Shown: in pieces, positions 34,852-45,658 of the stretch
How the letters are laid out: each line of letters begins with the position of its first letter
How positions within the stretch are numbered: position 1 is the stretch's first letter
Assembly (NCBI GenBank): GCA_018466975.1
Contig: CM031552.1
Span: forward strand, 372,001-436,000
Length of the DNA stretch: 64,000 nt
Direction of reading: 5' to 3'
Source of the DNA: Sparassis latifolia
Taxonomy: Eukaryota > Basidiomycota > Agaricomycetes > Polyporales > Sparassidaceae
Notes under the pieces: generated by a model
Seen by the model: only the letters and a program-made list of their open reading frames with translations
Databases searched by the model: none
Told to the model about the DNA's origin: nothing
Made by a program: the position numbers and the translations under genes

Positions 34852-36064
34852 TCAAGCGCCATCTCCTCCAACAATTCCTCCGAGCACCTGCACGATCTTC
34901 TGCTGTTTCTGCGGGGACAATCATCACATACTACTAATGCTGGGGAACAACATGTAAGCACACCTCTCTATCCGTGGTAACAGTGGTCGGATACATGGCC
35001 GGGACGCCCAATGACTGAAGCGCCGCCTGTTGTTTGGCGAGGAGGCCGTCCCACGCAGGTATCGCTCGCGTCGAATCAAAGTTCTGCAGTTCCTTGCGAA
35101 GGGCACCTGATATCATCTGGCGAAGCGCGGTCAGTACGACATTGCAGCGCCGAAAGAACATACCCACGTCAGCTTCGTGCTGCGTCAAGCCAACACCAAT
35201 AATTTTCGCCCTACAACGGTGGGAGGCAGATCCTGTCATCGCGAGTCACAGACGGGACGGAGCGCCCAGTACTCACTTGGTGCGCGTGGAGTTCACCTTG
35301 TCTTCGTACTTGCGCTGGATCTCTCGCCTCTCTTCCCATAATTGCCGTTCGAGATCCGCTTGCTCTTCTTTCATCTGTGCAATACTTTTGGGATCAATCA
35401 CATACGGGAATCATGAGAGTTAGTTACCGCAGAGATCGATTTCACAAATTCGGGATCTTCGGACAGTCGCGCAAGCTGCGGAAGGGCCTGCTGGAAGGTA
35501 TATGATCGTAAGTCCTGCTTACGAACAGCCGGTGGGGCCAACGGGGGCGCAGCAGCTGACTCCGGTGCAGCTGGACATGGTGCAAGGGTAGACTGACTCT
35601 CGCTGATGGGTTGGTGTCTGTCAAAATGTTGGGTTCCGCAATAATTCACGTCCACGGGGGGAGCGGCCGGTGGCGGTACGGGTGCTACAACAGCATTGAA
35701 CGACGGAGATCCGTGCAATTGGGAGAGCAAAGCCGCGACCGAAGACGAAGATGAGGACGGTTGCGCAACTTCCACCGAAGAGGTCCACAAGGCCGGAGCT
35801 ACAGACGGTGGAGCTTCACTAGTGAAGGCATCCGAATCAACTGGTTTGAAACCGCTACGTGGTACATGCACTGGTGGCGGCGGTGGAGCAACATGTGAGT
35901 TGCTGCTCGTCGCCGGAGCAACTTGCGCAATGTCTTGCCAGGCCTGAGACGATCTAAGCCGCTCGAGCAAAGCTTTTACCCCTGCGGGGTCCTGAAATGT
36001 GAACGTCAACATACTGCCACGTCGGATCGCATGCACTACTAACGTTGATGTTAGTGAAGTTCAT
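34852..36064 (-). CDS. Unknown Pro/Ser/Ala-rich protein with coiled coil (about 309-328 aa)
   Basis: Family not recognised with certainty. Exons 36064-36044, 35991-35428, 35374-35277, 35210-34964 and 34908-34852 give 328 aa. It starts M-N-F-T-N-I-N, joined by a 52-base intron to D-P-A-G-V-K-A-L-L-E-R. The middle is Pro/Ala/Ser rich and probably disordered. A charged helix follows (E-E-Q-A-D-L-E-R-Q-L-W-E-E-R-R), then I-P-A-W-D-G-L-L-A-K-Q-Q. The C-terminus reads K-Q-Q-K-I-V-Q-V-L and ends glycine rich (G-G-I-V-G-G-D-G-A). Inside exon 4, 57 bases beginning GTGGGT and ending GCCAG, with a CTGAC branch-like site, may be an in-frame intron; removing it gives 309 aa. The regular gene structure and the mixed conserved-looking ends argue that it is real. 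Confidence 0.72.
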
Positions 36065-37779
36065 CGCAGCACGGATATGGGACCCGTGGGAACTTCGTTA
36101 AAACGCGTCTGTCACTCTATAAAGGTGACCGTGACAATTATTTCACAAGGTGCTGCATCGTCATGTTTTTCATTTCAGCTACGAAAGACGAAGCATCATT
36201 GGTTGATATGAAAATAAGCCGCATCGATGAAGGGCGTTCGATGGAATGGAATGTTGATGTCAAAATAGTGCCCACATGTACCTACACGCTCTGGGAAGCG
36301 TATCCGATGTATGAAGATGGGGCCAACGAGATTTACACAATTGAGAGAGAATAACAGGCATGGACCACAGATAGACGAACACTGGGAAACCAACCATCAA
36401 ACGGCCTGCGTACGATGCGTATGATTGTCTGAGTGAAGGGAGAGACGCAGCAAAGGAGATCAAACATCTCCCGCGAACCGTGAGGGAGGCAGTGTAGGGA
36501 GGAAAACACACCTTGTAAACGCACGGAGAGATGTCAGAGGAAGGTGCGAGGCGCGACACGACGCGAAGCGGTACTTATCCACCACGAGTCCGGCAAAATA
36601 CAATGTACTTCCATCAATGACGTTCCCCGTGTACTCATGCTACTGACGATGAACACCTGAACGTCACACTTCGGGAGTTATAACGCCCCCAGATCCGGGC
36701 GAGGTGCTTGTGCCCAACCTAAGTAGTGAGGTCAACTGAGTAAAATCCTGATGGAAGAGAGAAACTTATTTGGAGAATTTCACCACCAGGTGAGGCTGCG
36801 AGCTGGGACTGCGATGAGCTTGATTGCCGTTTTGATTTCCAGCTCGAGTACAGAGATGACGCCTATACGTAACCTTGCAGGGCCTGGACAATTTGTGGTC
36901 AACAGCAGCCGGAAATCCAGACCCCTCACAGCGACTGCGCTGCAAATTCTGGTCCACAGACAGAAGAGAGAAGAAAGCGTGTACGGTTGCCGGACGGTGA
37001 CAGAGAGTGCGAGGCGGTGATGAAACTGGTCGGAATTTGCTAACATGATCTTCACGGTGACAGCTGAAACACCACGAGTAACCCACGAAAGTTAAGCCGA
37101 CGCCCTGCGTCGGGATTGTTCCCCGCGAGGCCATGGCACACTCATTGGTCCTAGACACGTAGGGCGGAGCTGATGGAAAAAAACTACTAGCGATGTGAGT
37201 GGATATCGATAGCAAGCGATGCGGTCATAAGAAAAAATATCGACTTGGCTAGGGGCGGTGGAAAGTGATCGAAAAGGACGTTAGACCGGGCGGAGCCGCT
37301 CGTACGGGTCACGACGGTGGCGAGGGCGCCGGCGAGGTGAGAGAACAGTCAGAGATCTGGCTGCGGTCGCCATGAATACAGACACGTTGCGGAGAGAAGA
37401 CGTAAGGGACCGTGGGCGTCGAGGTGGGCGTCGGGGAGGACGGTGAGGACGGTGGAGGACGACCGGACGCGGGTGGTGCATGGCGACGGCAGGGGCATGT
37501 TGCAGGGGCGATTGGTCAATCGGGCGTGCCGATGTTGCCGCCGAGATAATCGGGAGAAATATTTCCTGACTTCCCAGAAAAGACTAGATGAGCAAATTGC
37601 CCCTGTTTTGGATCTCGTGGGAAACGGGCGTAAAATGGGAGTTGTCGCCTCGGTTTCGCACGATTCCGACTGCGTCTTCGTCTTGTACTCTCTGCCGCCC
37701 AGCCTTCTTATCCTCTCTTCGTTTCTTCCGTCTTCAGCCTCTCTATTCCCTCTCTTTTTCTCCTTCTTTTATCGTCAAC
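36065..37779. other. Intergenic, no supported gene
   Basis: About 1.7 kb. Frames at 36260-36559 (-) and 36766-37215 (-) are hydrophobic in places but have no splice support. The last 150 bases before the RGS gene are strongly CT-rich (TCTTCGTTTCTTCC, CTCTTTTTCTCC), a typical pyrimidine-rich fungal promoter/leader. Confidence 0.45.
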
Positions 37780-39926
37780 ATGGCCCCAGAAGTCTCTCCG
37801 GCGACATCGTCGCACATGATGAAGACCACAAAGCGTGGCAGACCCTTCCTCAAGGTCTGTCGGGTTCTCCCATCGCTCACGCCGATATCTAATGTCATTC
37901 CATCCTCCAGGACACATTGGATCTGTTTGCGACATTGGTGGTTTCCCTTCAGCTCGGCGATAACAAACAGTTCTTCCGCACCTTTCACAATTCTTTCACA
38001 ACGTGCGTATCTCTCGCCTTTGTTGCGACTTACTCGCTCGATATTGATCGCTTGCATGCAGGGACGATGCAGCAAGAAATCTCGCATCCCTCAAGTTTTC
38101 TCAGTCGAATCGTGGTCCAGATCCTCGAGAACCTGCACGCATAGTGACGACCACGACTACAACCACGTTTTCGATGACTCGGGATATGGCGAAGGCGATG
38201 TGCCAGCAGTTCATGGATGCGAGGCTGATCGAAAATGCCGCAGACCCAGGCTCAAATCTGTTCAAGGAGCGGGGTGTCTACGTCCTGACGCCGAAAGGTT
38301 TACACGTGCTGGAGCGGTTCATGAGCAAGAATGGGATCAACGGCGATCATTTGCAGCACGTTTTCGCTTCACAGCCAATATGCATGAAGCTGCTTCATCT
38401 TGAGCGGCGGTCCGTCGACGACGAGATCATCGTTTCCCACTCCGTCATCACTTCGCTGTTCCGGCGATTTGTAGGTCGCCAACCCAATTATCCTCCTGAG
38501 TTTCTGGACAGTCTGGACGCCTTTCAAAAATATCACGAGCGGTCCAAAGGAGTCGCATTGTCGGACGTGCCCGAGCGACCGCCAAACGGCAAAACGGCTG
38601 TGGTTCATAGAAATTGCTTCCCGGCGGTGAGCGCACTCGAATGGCTCTGCGATTTCACGTCCGTCATCGGAAGGGAAGAGGCGGCGGAGATGGCTGCTCA
38701 ATTTGTGCGGTTTGGTCTCATCATACTGGTGAGCGATAAGCGGAAGAATAACGATTCCGCTATTATCTTCACCGTTCGCGGTGCTGCTGGAGGCGGGAAC
38801 TCCTCAATATCTGTATGTCCTGCTTTCCATTGTTGTCTTCCATGTCCAACTGACCTTTTATTTTAGCAACACGGAGAATTCCGTTGTACTGCTAAGGCTA
38901 TCTACAAGATCACAGACGAAGGTCGTCGCATGGCTCGGTGGGATAACGACGGTTCGGAGAATTCTCCTAACACCTCTGCGTCGAATATCAATTCGGCGGT
39001 ACGGTCGTCTGACGACCATCCCGGTGATACCACGGCCACCGACACAGCCGCTTCGAAGGACGCGAAAATCCATCGCCGAATCTCCATGACCGAGAAGCTG
39101 AATGCCACTTACGAGGCAGACAAGAAGGGCAACCAGAAGGAGAGCAACACAGATCGCTTGCGATATATTATCGATGAGCCGCAGTTACGCTCGCTTTTCC
39201 GCGAGTTTCTGCGGACCAACTTCTGTGAAGAGAACCTGGCGTTCTATCTGGAAGTGCAAGATTTCAAGCGCAAGTTCAACATTACATCGAGTGCTATCGC
39301 GTCTAATTCCAGCTCTGCTGCGCCGCGTGGTGGACCGAAGGTTACTCCAGGGCAGATCGCTATGGAGCGCCACCACGAGTCCCTGATCGCCAGCGCGTTC
39401 TCCATATACAACAACTATCTAGCGCCGTCTAGCCCAAGTGAGCTTAACATTGATCACGGGCTACGCAACGAGCTGTCAGGATACTTGAGCGAGGTCATCA
39501 CCAGTCTTACTGGCAAGGCGTTCCAGGGTCGGGTGGAGCTCGACCAGGCTACCCAGTTCAATGCGACGCAGCTGCAGACGATGATTCGCCTCTACGAACG
39601 GATACAGACGCACGTCTTCCGGCTCATGGCGACGGACTCCGTTCCAAAGGTACGTCCCTTCTTTACGTTTTGCGTTCGTTTGTTGATCAAGTTTTACCCA
39701 TTCACAGTTCATTAAGACACCTCGCTTCCTTGCACTACGCATCAAGCTGAGCGATGAGGATGAGACGGGCTTGAGCGACTTCCCGTTACTGCCGACAAAC
39801 TCGTCGACGCCAGTGGTGCCACCAGGGCTTGGTGGGGACGAAGTGGGTGGAGCATATGTGACGGTTTCGCAGCGCGCAGCTGCACAACCATCGGTCACGG
39901 ATAGGCCGGCAGCGCCATCGTCATAA
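37780..39926 (+). CDS. RGS protein with DEP domains, sst2/flbA/thn1 type (639 aa)
   Basis: GTPase-activating protein for a heterotrimeric G-protein alpha subunit; it dampens pheromone and growth signalling at the membrane. Exons 37780-37854, 37911-38002, 38062-38812, 38867-39649 and 39708-39926 give 639 aa. Two DEP-type regions occupy about residues 60-150 and 200-325 (for example G-V-Y-V-L-T-P-K-G and N-C-F-P-A-V-S-A-L-E-W-L). A disordered Ser/Thr/Asp-rich linker follows. The RGS box runs from about 413 to 575, with L-R-S-L-F-R-E-F-L, C-E-E-N-L-A-F-Y-L-E-V and I-Y-N-N-Y-L-A, and an asparagine/serine-rich loop inserted after its first third. This order is that of yeast Sst2, Aspergillus FlbA and Schizophyllum Thn1. 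No membrane segment seen. Confidence 0.93.
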
Positions 39927-40789
39927 GAGTGCGACTGTCCGTCGCTCCCGTGCGTGTGGATAATCTATGCGTCTCGCTGTCTGTTCCTAATGCTCTATGC
40001 TCATGTTGGTCCACTGCATGCTCTCGCCCCAAAGGTGCTCGTGTACCCTGCGCTTGGTCGCTGCTTTCACAGGTTTCGTCACTATTCCCTCTGTCCTTGC
40101 ACTTTACCTCGCATTCGCATCGTACGGCTTACCGCCTCCATCCGGATGTTCTCTTGTATTTGCACTAATTCACCGCCCTTCCGTCTATCTATCGTCTCCT
40201 CCCTTCTGGTCCGTTTTCGTTCTTCTAATTCACATACATTCCTCTTCACATCTTTGCAGTGGATCTCACCTCATCAACATCGTAGCCCCGTCTCGATACA
40301 TCTGTATGATCTATACTATACTTTATTCCTGCCCTATGACACTGCTAGGAGCCGCTAATCGTCCATCTCACTGTTTTCTGATAATGCGTATTAATGCATG
40401 TGTGACTACTTGTAGTGTACTTTGTGCGCGAGCTCGCGTCTGCGGACACGAGGACCGTGAGCATGCATCAAATTCCGCCCACCCGTCGACAAATTCATTT
40501 CATGCACGTCGTCGGAATTTGGTCGGAATCATCGGTAAATACATAGAGTCATAGACGAGCACCGTGTAAATATCCCGAGCTAATGCGTCCATCGCCCTCT
40601 TTTCGTGCGATCATCTATCGGGTCTACAAGAGTCGACTTCGCTCACTTGCACCCACAGATTGAGAGGCGGGGGAATCATGACCAGCCGAAGCATGTCGTG
40701 AAGATGAGATATTGGAACACTGGAGCCAGCTTGCCAAATCGCCGCCTATCCGCAGGTAACATGTGGGTGTACTTCGTGTGCTAGTGGGA
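39927..40789. other. 3' flank and intergenic
   Basis: The first 600 bases are T/C-rich trailer sequence of the RGS gene with no credible frame. A plus frame 39997-40554 exists but is low-complexity and unsupported. Confidence 0.4.
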
Positions 40790-40900
40790 ACCACCATCGC
40801 CGTAGCATCTACAAGGGCGCCGTCGAACGCCGGATTTTCCCCAAGGAAGTTGAAGGCCGCATCATCCGAAGCGTCTGGACAGGTCATTGTGCCCCACCGC
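40790..40900 (-). pseudogene. F-box-like array, remnant 5
   Basis: Short remnant of the C-terminal motif shared by the array: E-N-P-A-F-D-G-A-L-V-D-A-T-A-M-V aligns with D-P-I-F-G-G-E-I-M-K-A-V in the intact member at 43925-45187 and D-P-V-F-G-G-A-I-V at 42889. Upstream sequence is not alignable by eye. Confidence 0.4.
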
Positions 40901-41189
40901 AGTGGAATTAGAGTCCTTCTCCACCACGAAGCATAAATTTGCGACGCGTGTGAAGGACGTCGATGCGACCTCCAGCGTAATCGGCCCGAAGAATTACAAG
41001 CCAGCGAAGGGCGTGGACCACCCCGCACCGCATGAAAAAATCGGACCTCGGGAAATGAATTCGATTTACCAGGTGGTAAGGCAGGCGTGCTGGAGGTGAG
41101 ACATCATTCAGAAGACTAGACCCAAATACACAGACCGCAACAAGCACCTACGTGATAAATCATGGCAGATGACAATCACCAATGGAAAA

Positions 41190-42100
41190 GGCTTGCGGGG
41201 TCGGTCTAGTTGAGGAGGCACAGCTTCCGCACTCCCCAATAACTATCTCACCGAATGTAAGATCATCCTCCCGATCTTCACCGTACACGACTTTCAGACG
41301 GGCCATGCCAGCGATGAGCTTGGGTAGGCCATTGCATCCGGCCCCTCAACAGCGTCTGGATACCTAACGAGGAGCTCCGTGATATATGATAGCCGATGAC
41401 ATGCAATGAGATCAGTCGGGGACTGCAGGCAAGGGTAAAGTCCGCCGGACACGAGGAGCGCGGTCATCGAAACTTTGGACGGCACGGAAAGCCACAAGGC
41501 GAGTTTTCCCGAGAATAAACTCGCTCTTTTGGAGAACATATGTTAGACGGTTGGCAAAGGTCATGCCGGGATTTCGAGCTCCCAGAAGTGAACCTCGAGT
41601 TGGGCCTCCAATAAGCGCAACCATAAAGGGATCTGACGGCAGGCCTGACTAAGTGCAACAGATCTCTGGCAACACTCTGACCCACGCTGGCGTTATAGAT
41701 AGCGAAGTGAGGCGGGTGCATGTCCGGACCAACCGCAGAAAATTGGCCGCGTGTATGTCCACGTTCCGTAGTGAGACGGACGTCGGCCCTCGCAAATAAC
41801 TTACCTAGATCCGATATCATACTAGTGAACCATCCTTCACCTGCAGATCCTCGAGCCTGAGAGGAGGCAAATCCTAGCAGATCCTGCCTCCCTTGTTCCA
41901 CAGCGATCTCAGCGACATTTTCAATGAGCGCGACCGGATGGAGCAAGCCAGGAGATCGATCTAGGATCTCCTCGAAAGTCCTAAGTGTCGCGAAGCATGG
42001 CCGATTTGAAGAGATGAAGTCGTGATCTTGGAGCTTAGTGCCGCAGGTCATGCTACATCTAGTAGCATGTAGGCCCCTATGTCGCGAAATGGCTTCATCG
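41190..42100 (-). pseudogene. F-box-like array, degenerate copy 4
   Basis: The C-terminal end at about 41340-41230 reads L-P-K-L-I-A-G-M-A-R-L-K-V-V-Y-G-E and then D-D-L-T-F-G-E-I-V, matching the intact member's L-P-K-L-L-S-R-P-T-R-V-A-I-V-C-G-E and D-P-I-F-G-G-E-I. Upstream, a frame at 42020-41640 (L-R-T-F-E-E-I-L, V-A-L-I-E-N-V-A-E-I) could be its N-terminal half. The two parts are in different frames with stops between them. Some splice sites may survive, so a short functional gene cannot be excluded. Confidence 0.45.
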
Positions 42101-42233
42101 TCAGAGAAAGCGAAATGTGAAGCCGTTGGCAACAGAACGGTCAAGATGGTCAGTCCCCAATGAAAATACGGAGCACCTGCAAACACGTACAACGAAATCA
42201 GATCCAGCTGATAGTACTTGCTGCCATAGGCAT

Positions 42234-42649
42234 CTAACTGCGAAACCAAAGCTCTCGAAGGTCGCCTTCGAGGGCACCTCCAAACAAGAGATCGTTCTTC
42301 CAAGAACCACAGACAACTCGCAGCCGCCCGTTCTCTGCCAGATACTTGGGTAACCGTTTGCAATGACATGCAGCAGGTTTTTGAAACGTTGGCCATATAG
42401 TTCGCGAACTTGAAAGACAACCCGCAACCGAGGGTGATCCCGCTCCGCATGGACCAGCGCCTGGTCCACCTTCTCCCAATCCAAAATATACGGCACGAGT
42501 TCGCGTGTTCCGATGCTGATAAAGATGTCCTGCCAGGAGTCGAGGCATGTGAGACTGCAAGATCTAATGTAATAAGTATCCACTAATTCAGGGAGACAAT
42601 ACAAGATGCATGATGATACTGGCCTGCAAAAGTCAAGCGAATTGCTCAA
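42234..42649 (-). pseudogene. F-box-like array, degenerate copy 3
   Basis: On the minus strand it contains I-L-D-W-E-K-V-D-Q-A-L-V and H-P-R-L-R-V-V-F-Q-V, corresponding to L-D-W-A-Q-L-D-D-V-L-V and R-P-N-L-E-I-V-F-E-I of the intact member. The end motif is weak and in another frame. Only the C-terminal third is present. Confidence 0.5.
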
Positions 42650-42888
42650 AGTGACTGGGATCGCAAATACTTACTGACATCTGTGCGACCTGCCAGCGCA
42701 AGCCTGGTAGGAACGAACTCGAAACCTCGAAATTTAATATTAATGTCGATGCCTCGAGAACGGGATAATCCGTAATCGCGCCTCCAGGTGCAGGCGCCCG
42801 ACGCATCTCAGCGTAAAAGCAAGCGCTTCGTATACAACTAATGTTCAACAAATCCGCTACGGGAACTAGTCAAATATTCTGTCCTCAC

Positions 42889-43322
42889 TTAGAAAACAAA
42901 TGTGAGAGCATTGCAACATATGTCCGGATCTCGTGCAATGTTCGGACACCACGCTGCTACGACGTAAACCTGCATCTGTACGTCGCCCACGATGGCTCCG
43001 CCAAAAACTGGGTCCACATCTTTCCGCGTACGACGCCTAGCCGCCTCGATCCAGCGCAGAACTTGGGCAGGCAATGTCGCCGTAGTGAAGAACCAATCCT
43101 CGGTTTTGGTGCCATTTGGGTTGCTGATTTGGAAGATGACTTCTAAGTCCGGTCGTCCATGTGCGGCACCGACAAGGGCACCGTCGAGCTGGGCGAAGTC
43201 GAGGTGACCTAGAATACAATGGATTTCAAGTTCAAAGAGTTGAAGGGTGATGTGGATTTGCTCCAGGAGGGTATGGAATGGTTGGATTTGAGATAAGAGG
43301 AACGGTACATATTCAAGATCCA
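42889..43322 (-). pseudogene. F-box-like array, C-terminal copy 2
   Basis: Frame open from about 43380. It aligns with the last 140 residues of the intact member: L-D-F-A-Q-L-D-G-A-L-V, R-P-D-L-E-V-I-F-Q-I, W-F-F-T-T-A-T and D-P-V-F-G-G-A-I-V. The start M-D-L-E-Y-V at 43322 could serve a short protein, but the F-box-like and repeat part is missing. More likely a 5'-truncated duplicate. Confidence 0.55.
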
Positions 43323-43924
43323 TGGTGGGCATAATCACTCTAGCCGTAGAGGCAGCGCTCCGAATATGCAATGAGACCAAGAGTGGGTTTCGACGGTATG
43401 TACTATCACCGGAGACGGCGAGCTATATCTGGACATCTAATATTGTGCAAATATCCCATCTAACATTGTACATATGTGATAGAATGTCAGACAGTTGTAC
43501 ATTTTTGTAAACAGGCTTATTCTCGCGACCTGATTGGCTGAGAAAGGATGTAAGGCAAAATTTTCGCAGGCAACAAGAGCCGGTCATACATGTAAGGCAG
43601 AATTTTCCCACAATGTCCACAGGTGCGATATTGCCCGCTCCGGTGTATGTAAACGAACAACATTGCCTTTTTTGGCGACTTGCGGTCTTGAGTCCCACAC
43701 CGTTGGTTCATCTAGTCCACGCACACGGTACCTCCACATTTATTAGCTCTGGTATCAAGGCGTACAAGAATTATTGAGTCCATCTCAGAAGTCGATTCTG
43801 ATGTGGTGGGAAGGGGCGAGCAACAGTATTCGAAAGTATCAGCAAGGCGTCTGCCAATATCTTGTGCAGTCGCTATGCAGAAACTGGGCGAAAACAAATA
43901 ATTTACCACAACAGAGGTGCACCT

Positions 43925-45187
43925 TCACATTGAACACCGATGCACGCCCACAGCCTTCATAATTTCCCCGCCAAATATAGGATCTTCTTCCCAATATTCT
44001 CCACACACGATGGCTACCCGCGTCGGTCTGCTGAGAAGCTTGGGCAAGACACTTTTGAAGATACCCCCTACCTGTAAGAACCAATTTACAGGAGCCTCCG
44101 GAGAGCCATCACGATAAATTTCGAATACTATCTCCAGATTTGGTCGACTTGAGGCCATCCGAACGAGGACATCGTCTAATTGTGCCCAATCCAAGCTTAC
44201 GGGATTCCCTGCAACGAAATATTGCAGTGTAATGAAGACGCGCTCCAGATCGGCGTGCATAGGTTGGATAAGAGACAAGATCCACGGGATGCTGCGCGGA
44301 TGCCCACACTTGTGTCGGTCGCGGCGTTTGATTGAGCAGGCCCTGACGCGCAGCGAGACCAGATACGGGTTGTGTTCGAACGTAAGGGCTTGTTTCTGTA
44401 CAAGGGCTTGTTTTTCTGTGTCTTTGCATCCCCCGACCGAGATAGAGCAATGGTTGAGATCCCTGCCGGCCAGCTTCAAAAGCTCTATCACAGCTGTGCG
44501 GGACTCGAAGGAGATACAGCCACAGAGCGGAAACTCCACTTGTCGAAGATGGATTGCCACGGGGCCACACAGCAGCTGCGAGAGAGCCCGTGGGAACAGG
44601 AACAGATATGGATAAATCCGGAGAGTATGCATCTCGACTGGGCCTTGCTTGATAGCATCGGGAGGTTGAGCATGCGAAGCTGCGTTCCATCGGGTGAGTG
44701 TGAGCGCAGCGAGTTTGGGACAGGCACTAATTAGCCACGCGACTTCAGCCACACTCCACGGTACCCCCTTCAAGTGCAAGGTCTTCAGTGTTGCGAAACT
44801 TGGCCCCACGCGGCGCTGGTAAGAATAGGAGAACATCTCAAACAGCCAACCCTCAACAGCCAAGTGCTCGAGTTTGTGCAGCTTCGACAGCAATGACAGC
44901 AGTTCCTGGTGATACTGTTGGTAGAATTTGGCGATATCAAGACTGCGAACAAGGGGGGCCACAGAGGGGAAATCATTCACGGCCTCCTTGAAGATCCTGT
45001 ATGCTTCTATGTTCTCCAGAAGGATACGACGGTATGGCAGAATGGCTCTGATATCTTCCGAGAGGCAGGCGAGCATGTCGAGCATCTCGCAAGGAAGTAT
45101 GACTTGCATGCTGTGGCAACGTTCGAGACGCGATGGATGAAAGTCAGCTATGAGACTATCCGTTGTCGCGGAGAAAATGCGCACCAT
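43925..45187 (-). CDS. F-box/LRR-like protein, intact member of tandem array (420 aa)
   Basis: Lineage-specific protein resembling Agaricomycete F-box-type proteins; if the F-box works, it would recruit substrates to an SCF ubiquitin ligase. A single exon frame encodes 420 aa from M-V-R-I-F-S-A. Near residue 30 the pattern V-I-L-P-C-E-M-L-D-M-L-A-C-L-S-E-D, followed closely by Y-R-R-I-L-L-E, looks like an F-box whose middle helix is shortened. Leucine-rich stretches follow (L-H-K-L-E-H-L-A-V-E-G-W, T-L-K-T-L-H-L-K-G-V-P-W, C-P-K-L-A-A-L-T-L). The C-terminus has L-D-W-A-Q-L-D-D-V-L-V and D-P-I-F-G-G-E-I-M. Four degraded relatives follow in the same orientation at 40.8-43.3 kb. Assignment as F-box is tentative. 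Confidence 0.7.
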   Translation of the reverse strand: MVRIFSATTDSLIADFHPSRLERCHSMQVILPCEMLDMLACLSEDIRAILPYRRILLENIEAYRIFKEAVNDFPSVAPLVRSLDIAKFYQQYHQELLSLLSKLHKLEHLAVEGWLFEMFSYSYQRRVGPSFATLKTLHLKGVPWSVAEVAWLISACPKLAALTLTRWNAASHAQPPDAIKQGPVEMHTLRIYPYLFLFPRALSQLLCGPVAIHLRQVEFPLCGCISFESRTAVIELLKLAGRDLNHCSISVGGCKDTEKQALVQKQALTFEHNPYLVSLRVRACSIKRRDRHKCGHPRSIPWILSLIQPMHADLERVFITLQYFVAGNPVSLDWAQLDDVLVRMASSRPNLEIVFEIYRDGSPEAPVNWFLQVGGIFKSVLPKLLSRPTRVAIVCGEYWEEDPIFGGEIMKAVGVHRCSM

Positions 45188-45658
45188 GGCATCCTTACAA
45201 GTGGGAGACGTCAATGCGGCTCAAAGATCAATCGTCAATATAGAGGTTGTGGACGCGCGGGGTTGAAGTCGAGCTGTGGGTTGAAACGTCGAAGATTGTA
45301 GTTGTGTACGAGTGTGGGACGCAGCCATGCCAGGGTTCTTATAGTTGTCAGTGCCATCGGGAGCCTTGTCTTTGTATATGTCGGACTTTGGCTGCGCGTG
45401 GACTCTCCTTTGTTGCCACGTTGAGACAAAGAAACAAGCGTCCGAGATTGTGCTCCGGCATGTTCGGCCCTCGATCTCGATCGGTCGCGTGACCGGTACC
45501 TGACGTACGCGTCACGGTCGAGTGGCTGAAGACGGTTGGCGAGAGTCGTCCAGTGCATTCGCTGTCTCGTGAAGGTCATTTTTTGACGCAATGTGCGCAG
45601 TTCGCTTCTCTTTCGTCGCACTCACCTCACTGTGTTTGTGTAGCTTATATCTCGTATC

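Noticed and set aside
37443..37892. 149-aa plus frame ahead of the RGS gene
   Set aside because: It covers the pyrimidine-rich leader and overlaps the RGS start in another frame; no support.
40624..41028. 134-aa minus frame as a gene of its own
   Set aside because: Only a short part resembles the array's C-terminal motif; the rest is low-quality sequence, so I list only the remnant.
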